NCBI GenBank assembly: GCA_963803645.1
Contig: CAWDNK010000001.1
Coordinates: 124,001 to 188,000, forward strand
Direction of reading: 5' to 3'
DNA length: 64,000 bases
From: Acidiflorens sp963803645
GTDB taxonomy: Bacteria; Acidobacteriota; Terriglobia; Terriglobales; Acidobacteriaceae
This document shows, piece after piece, positions 56,523 to 64,000 of the stretch (the stretch's first letter is position 1; every line of letters starts with the position of its first letter). The position numbers and the translations under genes were made by a program. The notes beneath the pieces were generated by a model, which saw only the letters and a program-made list of their open reading frames with translations, did no database searches and was not told the origin of the DNA.

Positions 56523-57377
56523 GTGTCGAAAGGCGTTGCCGAAAAGAAAACGCGCAAGCCCAAGCTGGGCCAGCATTTTCTGGCGAGCGATGAGGCGGCC
56601 GACCGCATTGTTGACGCCCTGGGCGACGTGAGCGGCGCGACCGTGCTCGAAATCGGCCCGGGCCGCGGCGCCATCACCGAAATCCTGGCACGCCGCGCGC
56701 AGCGCTTAATTGCGGTCGAAGTCGATCGCGTGCTCTCCGCGCAACTGCGTATGCAATTCGCGCTCCAGCCGAATGTGGAGATCATCGAAGGCGACATCCT
56801 GACCATCGAACTCGATACCGTCTTCGGTCCGAAGCCGGGCGTGTTGCGGCCGGGCATGGCGTTTACACCTGCCCCAGCGCGCGTCGTCGGCAATCTGCCT
56901 TACTACATCACTTCGGATATTCTGCTGTGTCTCTTTGAGTATCACCGCTATTTTTCGACGATTGTCATCATGGTGCAAAAAGAAGTTGCCGACCGGCTGG
57001 CTGCATCGCCGGGAAGCCGCGACTATGGCTTGCTTTCAGCCACGGCGCAGCTCTACGGACGAGTCGATAAACTTTTTACGCTGCCGCCGGACGCGTTTGC
57101 GCCTCCCCCGAAAGTGCATTCCAGCGTGGTGCGGATTACCATCAAGCCGAAGATCGAATCGCTGCGGATCGACGAAAAGGGGTTCATTGCATTTCTGAAA
57201 CTCAGCTTCGGGCAGAAGCGCAAAACGCTCTGGAACAATCTCAAGACGGGCTACGACGAAGCGGTACTGCGCGCGGCGCTCGCGAAAAGCGGCGTTAAGC
57301 CATCTGTCCGGGCCGAGGCTCTGCCGCTGGAAAAGAGTGCGGCGCTGTTTCGGGCACTGCGGGACGGAAAGAATTGA
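56523..57377 (+). CDS. rsmA: 16S rRNA dimethyladenosine transferase
   Basis: A 284-residue KsgA/Dim1 enzyme: KPKLGQHFLASDEAADRIV, SAM-binding VLEIGPGRGAITEIL, IEGDIL, and the catalytic RVVGNLPYYITSDILL motif (NLPY), then the C-terminal RNA-binding domain (FLKLSFGQKRKTLWNNLK). It dimethylates two adjacent adenines near the 3' end of 16S rRNA in the cytoplasm. Length as expected. Confidence 0.96.
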   Translation: MSKGVAEKKTRKPKLGQHFLASDEAADRIVDALGDVSGATVLEIGPGRGAITEILARRAQRLIAVEVDRVLSAQLRMQFALQPNVEIIEGDILTIELDTVFGPKPGVLRPGMAFTPAPARVVGNLPYYITSDILLCLFEYHRYFSTIVIMVQKEVADRLAASPGSRDYGLLSATAQLYGRVDKLFTLPPDAFAPPPKVHSSVVRITIKPKIESLRIDEKGFIAFLKLSFGQKRKTLWNNLKTGYDEAVLRAALAKSGVKPSVRAEALPLEKSAALFRALRDGKN

Positions 57378-57478
57378 CCGCCTGAAATGCGCTCTGCGCA
57401 GAACGCGGCGAGGGCCCTTCAGCCAGCGCTCAGGGCAGGCGCGGCACACGATCTTACGTCTCCGTGAGGAGGCTGCTT

Positions 57479-58348
57479 ATGACTTCCGTGGTGCGAGCAC
57501 CCGTTGTTGCGGGTAGATTCTATCCGAGCGACTCCGATCGATTATTCCGCGACATTCGCGACTACACTTCCCCGCCCCAATCCCGCATCTCGGCGATCGG
57601 GTGCGTTGTGCCGCACGCCGGCTATATTTACTCGGGCCACGTTGCCGGAGCTGTCTATGCCCGCGTCGACATTCCCGAGCACTGCATCGTTCTTTGCCCC
57701 AACCATACCGGCCGCGGAGTGCCGCTGTCCATTATGAGCGCTACGGCTTGGCGGACTCCGCTCGGCGAGGTCGCGCCCAGCACTGAACTCGCCTCGCGAT
57801 TGCTGCGTCGGTTCCCGGCTCTCGAAGAAGACAGCGCTGCGCATGGGGGAGAGCATGGCATCGAAGTGCAGTTGCCGTTTCTGCAAGCGCAGCAGAAGAA
57901 TCTGCACATCGTTCCAATCGCCGTCGGGACGAGCGACTACCGCGTGCTGCGCGAACTTGGAGAAGCGATGGCCGAGGTTATTGGGGATGTTGGTGGAGAT
58001 GTTGGTGGAGATGTTGTTGGCGCCGCCGGCGGCGAAAGCGACCGGGCCGCGCGCAAAATTTTCATGATCGCCTCCAGCGACATGAACCACTACGAACCTG
58101 ACTCGATCACCCACGTCAAAGATCGCCTGGCCATTGAACGCGTGCTCGCGCTCGACGCACGCGGCTTGTGGGAGGTCGTGATGCGCGAAGACATCAGCAT
58201 GTGCGGCTTCGGACCGACGGTCGCCATGCTGACTGCCGCAAAAATTCTGGGCGCAACTCAGGCGACTTTGGTGCGGTATGCCACCTCAGGCGATGTTTCT
58301 GGCGATCGCGAGTCGGTGGTCGGATATGCGGGGATAACGGTGGAGTGA
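57479..58348 (+). CDS. MEMO1/AmmeMemoRadiSam-system protein B
   Basis: A 289-residue MEMO-family protein: VVAGRFYPSDSDRLF, CVVPHAGYIYSGHVAGAVY (metal-type His), CPNHTGRGVPLSIM, HGGEHGIEVQLPFLQ and ASSDMNHYEPDSITHVKDR with His and Asp/Glu ligands in the expected places. The usual companions AMMECR1 and a radical SAM enzyme are not adjacent here. Start 57479 is set by GAGGAGG eight bases upstream. A 12-bp tandem repeat (57986-58021) inserts DVGGDVGGDVVG in a loop. Confidence 0.9.
   Translation: MTSVVRAPVVAGRFYPSDSDRLFRDIRDYTSPPQSRISAIGCVVPHAGYIYSGHVAGAVYARVDIPEHCIVLCPNHTGRGVPLSIMSATAWRTPLGEVAPSTELASRLLRRFPALEEDSAAHGGEHGIEVQLPFLQAQQKNLHIVPIAVGTSDYRVLRELGEAMAEVIGDVGGDVGGDVVGAAGGESDRAARKIFMIASSDMNHYEPDSITHVKDRLAIERVLALDARGLWEVVMREDISMCGFGPTVAMLTAAKILGATQATLVRYATSGDVSGDRESVVGYAGITVE
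57986..58021 (+). repeat. Three-copy 12-bp tandem repeat within MEMO gene
   Basis: GATGTTGGTGGA, GATGTTGGTGGA and GATGTTGTTGGC follow each other in frame and add a Gly/Val/Asp-rich insertion to a surface loop; length variation here would keep frame. Confidence 0.85.
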
Positions 58349-58385
58349 CGCTTGGTTCACTGCTTCGGAATCGGGCGTCTGAAAC

Positions 58386-59099
58386 TTAGCGTCGAGCCGA
58401 TGGCCCAAGCAAATGCTGCGCGCGGGCGCGCGCCACATTCATGACTGAGCGGTCGGCTACGATCTGCTCGAGGATCGGCTGAATCGCGGCCACTTCAACC
58501 AACTCTTTGTCCTGCGCCATCTCCTGCATGCGCTTGAGTTCGTCGTCGAGCGCCAGCTTCTGGTAGCGACGATCCCAGTCCAGGCGATGTCCGAATTCGA
58601 GCGTGGCAGAGAGGTTTTGAAAAAGGTCGGCTAGTTGGTGGGCGGCGGGATTGGCCGAGTAAATGAAGGTTGCCTCAGCGGCGTGTTGCGCGTCGGCGTA
58701 ACTCAAAGTCTTTCTGCCGGTGAAGGCCAGGTTTTTCTGGTGCGAGTCGAGGTCGTTCTGGAAGTGCCCCGCGCCCGCCGCCAGGCGGAACATTTTCCCG
58801 CGCATCTCGGGAGACAACGCGAAATCAAAATCAAAGCTGTCGTTGTCATCGGAGTCGCCGGGGATGCGCCCGGTCGATTGGTAATGCGCCGGACCCTCCG
58901 AGGGAATGCGAATCGTGTAATGCTCAGGCTGCGATTGGGGAAAATCGAGGGTGAAGGTAATGACCGGGGCGACTTCGGCCGGGACGGCGATCCCAGGCTT
59001 GGTGGAGCCGTCGGAGTTTGCGCCATCCGGAGCAGGCGGCTGCGCGTAAATCAGCGACGAAACCAGTAGCAGGAAGAAAACGCGGACTGAAAACGTCAT
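58386..59099 (-). CDS. Secreted protein of unknown function
   Basis: A 237-residue protein with a signal peptide (VFFLLLVSSLIYA) and a mixed body: a beta-rich part (VITFTLDFPQSQPEHYTIRIP) with GDSDDNDSFDFDFALSPE, then a helical C-terminus (about 140-230) rich in Gln, Glu and Ala (ADLFQNLSATLEFG, DDELKRMQEMAQDKELVE). No family recognised. It lies next to the MEMO gene but on the opposite strand. Confidence 0.7.
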   Translation of the reverse strand: MTFSVRVFFLLLVSSLIYAQPPAPDGANSDGSTKPGIAVPAEVAPVITFTLDFPQSQPEHYTIRIPSEGPAHYQSTGRIPGDSDDNDSFDFDFALSPEMRGKMFRLAAGAGHFQNDLDSHQKNLAFTGRKTLSYADAQHAAEATFIYSANPAAHQLADLFQNLSATLEFGHRLDWDRRYQKLALDDELKRMQEMAQDKELVEVAAIQPILEQIVADRSVMNVARARAQHLLGPSARR

Positions 59100-59192
59100 A
59101 GGCCGCTGTAATGATTAAGGATGGCGGGAGAGGTGTCAAGGCGGAGTTTGTGCCGCAACTGAGTCCTTCGCAGCGTGAAGCGCTGGCATAAT

Positions 59193-59220
59193 AAAGGCCG
59201 CCCCTCGAGAGGCGGCCCTT
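59193..59220 (-). terminator. Intrinsic terminator of HAF-repeat gene
   Basis: GGCCGCC (59196-59202) pairs with GGCGGCC (59211-59217) around an 8-nt loop; on the minus strand it is followed by TTTATTATG. It lies about 30 bp past the stop of the minus-strand gene at 59248. Confidence 0.8.
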
Positions 59221-59247
59221 TCCTACTGACCAGAGTTGCACAATCTC

Positions 59248-60105
59248 TTAATTGCAGGTGGCGGTGAAGCCCATGCTCTTCGTCCCCGTCAGATAAATCT
59301 GCCCGGAGATGACGCCGTTATTGTTGATCCCGCCGGCAAGCTCGAAGTCCGCGCCACTATAAACGATGCTCTTGAAGGTGTTGTTCTCATATACAAATGC
59401 GAAAGCTCTATCGGCGGAGAGGCGATTGCCGACGATCACTCCCGCATTGTTGATGCCGGTCAACTGGGTTCCGTATTTTGACTTTGGGTAGTTGATGGCC
59501 GTGAACGTGCCATTCTGCCAAAGGAATCCCGAACTCACCGTGCCCGACATGGACCCTCCGACGATTGCGTTGTTGTCGTTAACGGCCATGGGATAGGTAA
59601 CCGCTCCCTTCGGATACACGATGCTCGTGTATTCCCCATTGACGAAGAGAAATCCCTTGACGGCACCGCCTCCGCCGTACGCGCCCGTGAGCGAGCCTAC
59701 ATGGTTCACACCGAACGTCCAGGTATTGGACGCGCCGGGATAATTGACGGCGGTGAAATCACCGTTGACCAGCGTGAACCCGTGCACACTGGAATCCAGG
59801 TAGGAACCGGCACTCGTGCCAGTCGCGTTCTGCTGGTAGAGCCACGTCATGGTGGATTTCGGCGCGGCGTAGATCGTGAACTCGCCACTGGACGAGCGCA
59901 TAAAACCAACCAGAGCCTGCGTCTTGTTGTCGAGCAGTTGCCCAACAACGGTGCCGTCATCGGCAATGCCTTCCACCGTATTCAGCGTGTAGCCCGAGGG
60001 CGCTTCAAAAGTGTCGAACGTGCAGGAAGCCTTGGTCGCATGAAGCGCAGGCGAGAACGAAAGCAGCAGCGCGAGCGCTGCCAGCATGGATGGGCGGAGG
60101 GCCAT
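59248..60105 (-). CDS. Secreted HAF-repeat-like protein
   Basis: A 285-residue secreted protein (signal peptide AALALLLSFSPALHA). The mature part is a series of about six degenerate 40- to 45-residue repeats with a common core like INNAGVIVGNRLS, VNDNNAIVGGSM, INNNGVISGQIY, followed by GFLxxNGxFTxIxYP, which is the pattern of extracellular HAF-type repeat proteins common in Acidobacteria (beta-propeller-like). Function unknown; probably surface or secreted. The start is fixed by AGGAG upstream of ATG 60105; a longer frame is rejected. An intrinsic terminator follows. Confidence 0.85.
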   Translation of the reverse strand: MALRPSMLAALALLLSFSPALHATKASCTFDTFEAPSGYTLNTVEGIADDGTVVGQLLDNKTQALVGFMRSSSGEFTIYAAPKSTMTWLYQQNATGTSAGSYLDSSVHGFTLVNGDFTAVNYPGASNTWTFGVNHVGSLTGAYGGGGAVKGFLFVNGEYTSIVYPKGAVTYPMAVNDNNAIVGGSMSGTVSSGFLWQNGTFTAINYPKSKYGTQLTGINNAGVIVGNRLSADRAFAFVYENNTFKSIVYSGADFELAGGINNNGVISGQIYLTGTKSMGFTATCN

Positions 60106-60363
60106 GAAAACTCCTAAGTATAGGGGATTGCCAAAGAACCCTGCTCTCGCAGGTGCATTCAGCATAATGAAAGTGTAGGAGAAAAAAAATGAACGATGTA
60201 CTAACGAGTGTCCCGTGAGAAATCTGGCGTTCGGCCAACAGTCACTGTGCTTTGGGACAAGAGATACCGGCCGGTTCGGACAGGGACGGAGGTAATGCGA
60301 TGATGCCGCCCTGGCCAAGCCCGCGTAGTCTGCGGGTTTCGGCGAGGGGCCGACGCCGCGCCT

Positions 60364-60942
60364 TCATCGCTTGCTTGCGGCTCGCGGCTCCAGACTCGCA
60401 GACTGTAGTTTGAGGGTCGCCGCCGTGTGCAGATGGCAGATGGCGATGGCCAGCGCGTCCGCCGCATCGGGCGGCTCCGGAATCTGCTCGAGCCGAAGGA
60501 GGCTCGCGACCATTTGCTGGACCTGGTGTTTCTCTGCCTTGCCGTAGCCGACCACCGCTGACTTGATCGACAACGGGGAGTATTCGGCAACGTCCAGGCC
60601 AGCCGAAGCCGCGATGAGCATGGCCACGCCGCGCACTTGTCCGAGCTTGAGCGCGGACTTGACGTTCACGGCGTAGAAGACGTCTTCAATGGCAACGCGG
60701 TTTGGCTGATGAAGGGCGATCAATTCCTCAAGCCCGCGCGCAATGCGCGACAGGCGCACCGGCATGGGATCGCGAGGCGAAACTTTGATGGCACCGCAAG
60801 TGACGCAGACGAGGCGATCGTTCTCAGGCCGGGCGGCAAAGCGGAGGTCGCTGCACCGGCCGTCGCGGGCTTCCTCGAAAAGCAGATCGACGATGCCATA
60901 GCCGGTATATTCCGTGCCGCAATCGATTCCGAGAACGCGCAT
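60364..60942 (-). CDS. ruvC: Holliday junction resolvase RuvC
   Basis: A 192-residue RuvC nuclease: MRVLGIDCGTEYTGYGIV (catalytic Asp7; canonical GIDPG here reads GIDCG), VAIEDVFYAVNVKSALKLGQ (second catalytic Glu), KSAVVGYGKAEKHQVQQMV and PDAADALAIAICHLH (late Asp pair). It resolves Holliday junctions during recombination; RuvAB genes are not in the window. Frames starting upstream (61062) give a basic, non-conserved extension and are rejected. The C-terminus of about 30 residues is longer than usual. Confidence 0.94.
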   Translation of the reverse strand: MRVLGIDCGTEYTGYGIVDLLFEEARDGRCSDLRFAARPENDRLVCVTCGAIKVSPRDPMPVRLSRIARGLEELIALHQPNRVAIEDVFYAVNVKSALKLGQVRGVAMLIAASAGLDVAEYSPLSIKSAVVGYGKAEKHQVQQMVASLLRLEQIPEPPDAADALAIAICHLHTAATLKLQSASLEPRAASKR

Positions 60943-61058
60943 GTTGGCTTGAGTGTAACCGCAGAGGGCGATCTCAGGAATTGTATTTTGGGTGGCGTGT
61001 GTTGGGTGTCGTATTTGGGTGGCGCAACGCTTCAGCACTGCGATCAGCAGCTTTCCTT

Positions 61059-61538
61059 TCACGGCTTCAGCCGCAGAGGCGCGCCCAGTTTCTCCCGCGC
61101 CGTCATTCCCGCTCGCGACTTGCGAGCGCCTGAACCCTCACGAGTGTCGTCGCCCGCATCCGTCTGCGTCTGGACCGCGCTCTTCATCTCAAAATGCCGC
61201 GTCGGGACACACGTCGTGTAGCCTGCGGGAGCCACGGCATCAGAGCCGCGCTGCTGCCTCTTCACTCGATAGGTCCGCATGTACGCGCAAGAACTCCCCG
61301 AAGAATCGGGAAGAAACAGATCGGAATTCATGTTGAAGATCAGACGATCGGCAGCGCCGTGCGCCACCGGGGCCGCGAGAAAATCGGAATCCGACGCGGA
61401 CGGTTTGGGTTTGGGCGAGTCTTGCTTCGACGAGTCTTGGCTGGACGATGCTTGATTGGGCGAATCCTTACCCGCGGCATTCTGCGCGTAACAAAAATCC
61501 GCGAGGCAAACGAGAAGACACAAGAGGCCAAGCTTCAT
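61059..61538 (-). CDS. Secreted hypothetical protein with Ser/Gln/Lys-rich linker
   Basis: A 159-residue secreted protein: signal peptide LGLLCLLVCLADFCYA, a low-complexity linker (SSSQDSSKQDSPKPKPSASDSD), then a small domain with two Cys (SCAYMRTYRV and TTCVPTRHFEM), which could form a disulfide, and a basic C-terminus. No family recognised; similar short Cys-containing domains occur repeatedly in acidobacterial secreted proteins. ATG 61538 has CGGAGAA just upstream. Ends 116 bp before the ruvC start on the same strand. Confidence 0.7.
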   Translation of the reverse strand: MKLGLLCLLVCLADFCYAQNAAGKDSPNQASSSQDSSKQDSPKPKPSASDSDFLAAPVAHGAADRLIFNMNSDLFLPDSSGSSCAYMRTYRVKRQQRGSDAVAPAGYTTCVPTRHFEMKSAVQTQTDAGDDTREGSGARKSRAGMTAREKLGAPLRLKP

Positions 61539-61798
61539 ATCCGATTCTCCGTAACTCAATTGTTTACGCCGCGGAGTTTGCGAAGTCAACAGATTCAGGC
61601 CTACGCAAGTTACTAGACAGCCGTTGACTGTAAGTCCGGAATCACACCTCGAACGCGAGTGCAGACGCGGACTGTCGACCGCTCCCAATCACGCCGCAGA
61701 AAGACTAGACCATCATGACTGTCTGCGCCGTTGGCGGCGTCGCATCCGCAAAACCAGCGTGATAACCTTGAATGTCAATTCATAATCAGGAGCAGGCG

Positions 61799-62869
61799 AT
61801 GAAGATCGGCGTGCTAACCGGCGGAGGCGATTGCCCCGGCTTGAATGCGGTCATACGGGCAATCGTGCGCAAGGGCACTTTTCATTATGGCGATAAGTTT
61901 CTGGGATTCATGGAGGGCTGGCGCGGACTGATCGAAAACAAGACGATGGCGCTCGACCTGGAAACCGTGGGCGGCATTCTGCCGCGCGGCGGCACTATTC
62001 TGCGGACCTCGCGCACCAATCCCGCCAAGCACGCCGACGGCCTCGAGCGCTGCGAGCAGAACCTCAAGGAGAATGGCTGTGAGGCGCTCATCGCCATCGG
62101 CGGCGATGATACGCTCTCGGTCGCGCAAAAGCTCTTCGCCAACGGCATGAAGGTTGTGGGCGTGCCCAAGACCATCGACAACGATCTGGCCGGCACCGAC
62201 TTCACGTTCGGCTTCGATACCGCCGTCAATGTCGCGACTAACGCCATCGACCGCGTGCACACCACCGCCGAGGCGCACAACCGCGTCATCGTCGTGGAAG
62301 TCATGGGGCGCGACTCCGGCTGGATTGCCGCCTACAGCGGCATCGGCGGCGGGGCCGACGTGATCCTCGTGCCCGAGGTGCCTTTCGATATCGAGCAGGT
62401 CGCCGAAACGATCCGGCAGCGCCACGAGCGCGGGCGTTATTTCAGCATCGTGGTGGCCGCTGAAGGAGCCAAGTTCGCTGGGGATGCCGAAAAAGGTGGC
62501 ACGCCCGGTCTGCATGATGTTGGCCGCGACGAGTTCGGCCATCTCCGCCTCGGTGGAATCGGGGAGGCGCTGGCGCGCGAAATCGAAAAGCGAACCAGCT
62601 TTGAGACGCGCTCGGTCGTGCTCGGCCACATTCAACGCGGAGGCTCGCCCAGCGCCTTCGATCGCGTGCTGGCCACGCGTTACGGCCTCGGCGCCATTGA
62701 CATGGTGCATCGCGGCGAATTCGGACAGATGGCCGCTCTGCGCGGCAACAAGATTATTTCTATTCCACTCGCCGAAGCCATTGCCTCCAATCGCAAGCTC
62801 GACCCGGAGATTCTTGCCGCGGCCGTCGGCATTCTCGACAAGCTGGAGGAAAACGTCGAGAAGGCTTGA
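61799..62869 (+). CDS. pfkA: Phosphofructokinase, PPi-type signature
   Basis: A 356-residue group III phosphofructokinase. Gly-rich N-terminus MKIGVLTGGGDCPGLNAVIRA; AIGGDDTLSVAQKL, which puts Asp at position 104; PKTIDNDLAGTDFTFGFDTAV with Lys124; and EVMGRDSGWIAAYSG plus HIQRGGSPSAFDR fructose-6-phosphate region. Asp104 and Lys124 are the residues associated with PPi instead of ATP as phosphoryl donor, so the enzyme is probably PPi-dependent and reversible. Start 61799 has AGGAG upstream; a frame nine codons longer is less likely. Monocistronic. Confidence 0.9.
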   Translation: MKIGVLTGGGDCPGLNAVIRAIVRKGTFHYGDKFLGFMEGWRGLIENKTMALDLETVGGILPRGGTILRTSRTNPAKHADGLERCEQNLKENGCEALIAIGGDDTLSVAQKLFANGMKVVGVPKTIDNDLAGTDFTFGFDTAVNVATNAIDRVHTTAEAHNRVIVVEVMGRDSGWIAAYSGIGGGADVILVPEVPFDIEQVAETIRQRHERGRYFSIVVAAEGAKFAGDAEKGGTPGLHDVGRDEFGHLRLGGIGEALAREIEKRTSFETRSVVLGHIQRGGSPSAFDRVLATRYGLGAIDMVHRGEFGQMAALRGNKIISIPLAEAIASNRKLDPEILAAAVGILDKLEENVEKA

Positions 62870-62878
62870 TTGGATTTC

Positions 62879-63238
62879 TCAGTCCTTCGCCAGGTAGTCC
62901 AAAGCTCCCTTGCGATCCGCGAACACGGGAAACTCGCGCCGCGAATAGTTGCTTACCTCCTGCCGATGCATCTCGGGCAAACTTTCCGCGCCGATCCATG
63001 CCGTCTTCTTGATATATGGCTTATTGAAAATAGCAGTCTCCCTCATGGTCCGAAACGCTTCGGGGTCAAACGACGCGCCCGAAAAGTCGACCAGCATGCG
63101 CACCGATGCGAGCGGCTCCACGGTCACATGATCGGGCAATGTGCGCACAATTTTTTCCACTTCAGCGGCTGAGCACCGCGCCAAATCGACCTCTAAAACC
63201 TTCTTGCCGCCATGAATAATGAACCGGATACGTTCCAT
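62879..63238 (-). CDS. SpoIIAA/STAS-like small protein
   Basis: A 119-residue protein with alternating beta/alpha pattern (RFIIHGGKKVLEVDLARC, SVRMLVDFSGASFDPEAF, KKTAWIGAESLPEMHRQEVS, REFPVFADRKGALDYLAKD) resembling the SpoIIAA-like DUF group, although the phosphoacceptor Ser of anti-anti-sigma STAS proteins is not clear. Function unknown. Good ribosome site GGAGGAG about nine bases before the ATG. Convergent with pfkA (9 bp between the stop codons). Confidence 0.75.
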   Translation of the reverse strand: MERIRFIIHGGKKVLEVDLARCSAAEVEKIVRTLPDHVTVEPLASVRMLVDFSGASFDPEAFRTMRETAIFNKPYIKKTAWIGAESLPEMHRQEVSNYSRREFPVFADRKGALDYLAKD

Positions 63239-63462
63239 GTCCGAGAACTCCTCCTCTCCAGAAACTTTTTGCGGAATTCTTGGTCGGCCACTTTTTTCTA
63301 ACTCTCACAGAATAAGCCCAACGCGCAATCCGCAGCTTTCCGGATGCCTTGGGAGTTACTGATTCCGGAAAAGGCTCTATCCGGCCTCCCGCTTGCCATA
63401 TTCGGTATACTAATAGAATTATCCGACGGTGCTTTCCCCCGCCGGGCGGCCCCTAATCAGCG

Positions 63463-64000
63463 ATGAAACCGACTTTCACGCTTGGTATTGAAGAGGAATA
63501 TCAGACCGTCGATCCGGATACCCGGGATCTGCGCTCGCATATCCACGCCGAGATCATCGAAAAGGGCCGGCTCGTGCTGCAAGAGCGGGTCAAAGCCGAG
63601 ATGCATCAGTCGGTGGTCGAAGTCGGCACCTCGGTTTGCGCCAACATCAAAGACGCCAAGGAAGAGCTGAAAAAACTGCGCCGCAACATGATCCGGCTGT
63701 CGCGCGAGAACGGCCTGCGCCTGGCCGCGGCCGCGACGCATCCTTTTGCCGACTGGCGCGTGCAGGAAGTTTATCCCGACGACCGTTATAAAAATATTGT
63801 CGAAGACATGCAACTGGTGGCACGCGCGAATCTGATCTTCGGCTTGCACGTGCACGTCGGCATCGAAGACCGCGAGACTGCGATTCACATGATGAATCAC
63901 GCTCGCTATTTCGTGCCGCACCTGCTTGCGCTTTCCACCAACTCGCCTTTCTGGCTGGGAATGAACACGGGGCTGAAGTCGTATCGCTGCAAGGTGTTCG
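63463..64000 (+). CDS. Carboxylate-amine ligase (YbdK/GCS2 family), truncated by window end
   Basis: The first 179 residues of a glutamate-cysteine-ligase-family-2 protein: MKPTFTLGIEEEYQTVDPDT (IEEE Mg/ATP motif), EMHQSVVEVGTSVC, RLAAAATHPFADW and LHVHVGIED (HVHVG). YbdK-type enzymes ligate a carboxylate to an amine; gamma-glutamylcysteine synthesis is the usual side activity. The gene runs beyond the right edge of the window. A TTGCCA/TAGAAT promoter-like pair lies about 60-70 bp upstream, but the spacing is 15. Confidence 0.9.
   Translation, partial: MKPTFTLGIEEEYQTVDPDTRDLRSHIHAEIIEKGRLVLQERVKAEMHQSVVEVGTSVCANIKDAKEELKKLRRNMIRLSRENGLRLAAAATHPFADWRVQEVYPDDRYKNIVEDMQLVARANLIFGLHVHVGIEDRETAIHMMNHARYFVPHLLALSTNSPFWLGMNTGLKSYRCKVF

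Noticed and set aside
60189..60218. Nine-residue open frame (MNDVLTSVP) with AGGAG 7 nt upstream on the plus strand
   Set aside because: Too short to support, no downstream plus-strand gene to attenuate, and it lies in the promoter region of a minus-strand gene.

Overview
The window reads as chromosomal DNA of a Gram-negative soil bacterium, most likely an acidobacterium of the Terriglobia (Koribacter/Sulfotelmatobacter type). This is inferred from the high GC content, the PDZ-7TM-GAF-PAS histidine kinases, the exosortase-type exopolysaccharide locus, TolC-free Mla-like ABC genes and the locus-specific simple-word intergenic repeats. No rRNA, tRNA, CRISPR array, insertion sequence or prophage was recognised.

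Region 1 (about 1.4-22.1 kb) is the main feature: a 14-gene, roughly 17.5 kb minus-strand exopolysaccharide (EPS) operon running from a Wza-like export protein (19.0 kb) through an outer-membrane barrel, a Wzz/GumC chain-length protein, an exosortase-associated AAA ATPase, a CpsD-type tyrosine kinase, a priming sugar transferase, glycosyltransferases, a Wzy-like polymerase, a methyltransferase, a deacetylase-like protein, an asparagine-synthase-type amidotransferase and two terminal GT4 enzymes. Just upstream sits a regulator that looks like a sigma-54 enhancer-binding protein but has lost the GAFTGA loop and the Walker B Asp. Divergent from it is an exosortase fused to an EpsI domain, preceded by a sigma-54-like promoter and short direct repeats. 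No PEP-CTERM substrate is visible.

Region 2 (22-38 kb) is mixed: NAD(P)HX repair enzyme, a dolichol-phosphate-mannose-synthase-like GT2, a DUF362/CapK-like pair, a secreted phosphoesterase, small membrane and cytochrome c proteins, the tatAC genes with an M28 peptidase, two tandem paralogous beta-barrel proteins (both with TTG starts), a glycerate 2-kinase, an alpha/beta hydrolase and an M20 peptidase. The last two are divergent around a 14-bp tandem repeat array.

Region 3 (38-41.5 kb) is a motility unit: a PAS plus degenerate GGDEF protein followed by motA and motB, with a near-consensus FliA (sigma-28) -10 element in front. Convergent to motB is a 45-residue secreted peptide gene.

Region 4 (41.5-64 kb) holds a 7TM-like membrane protein, a DUF58 protein, an alpha/beta hydrolase, a winged-helix regulator, a two-component pair (PDZ-sensor kinase and NtrC-type regulator with GAFTSA instead of GAFTGA), MlaE/MlaF-like lipid ABC genes, dinB, glgA, rsmA, a MEMO-family protein, a HAF-repeat protein, ruvC, a PPi-type phosphofructokinase, a SpoIIAA-like protein and the start of a YbdK-type carboxylate-amine ligase that runs off the end.

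Across the window many intergenic gaps carry short-word tandem or inverted repeats whose word differs from gap to gap and which in some cases run into the ends of genes (dinB, the 41.9 kb membrane protein). They are the most distinctive unexplained structure apart from the EPS/exosortase locus.
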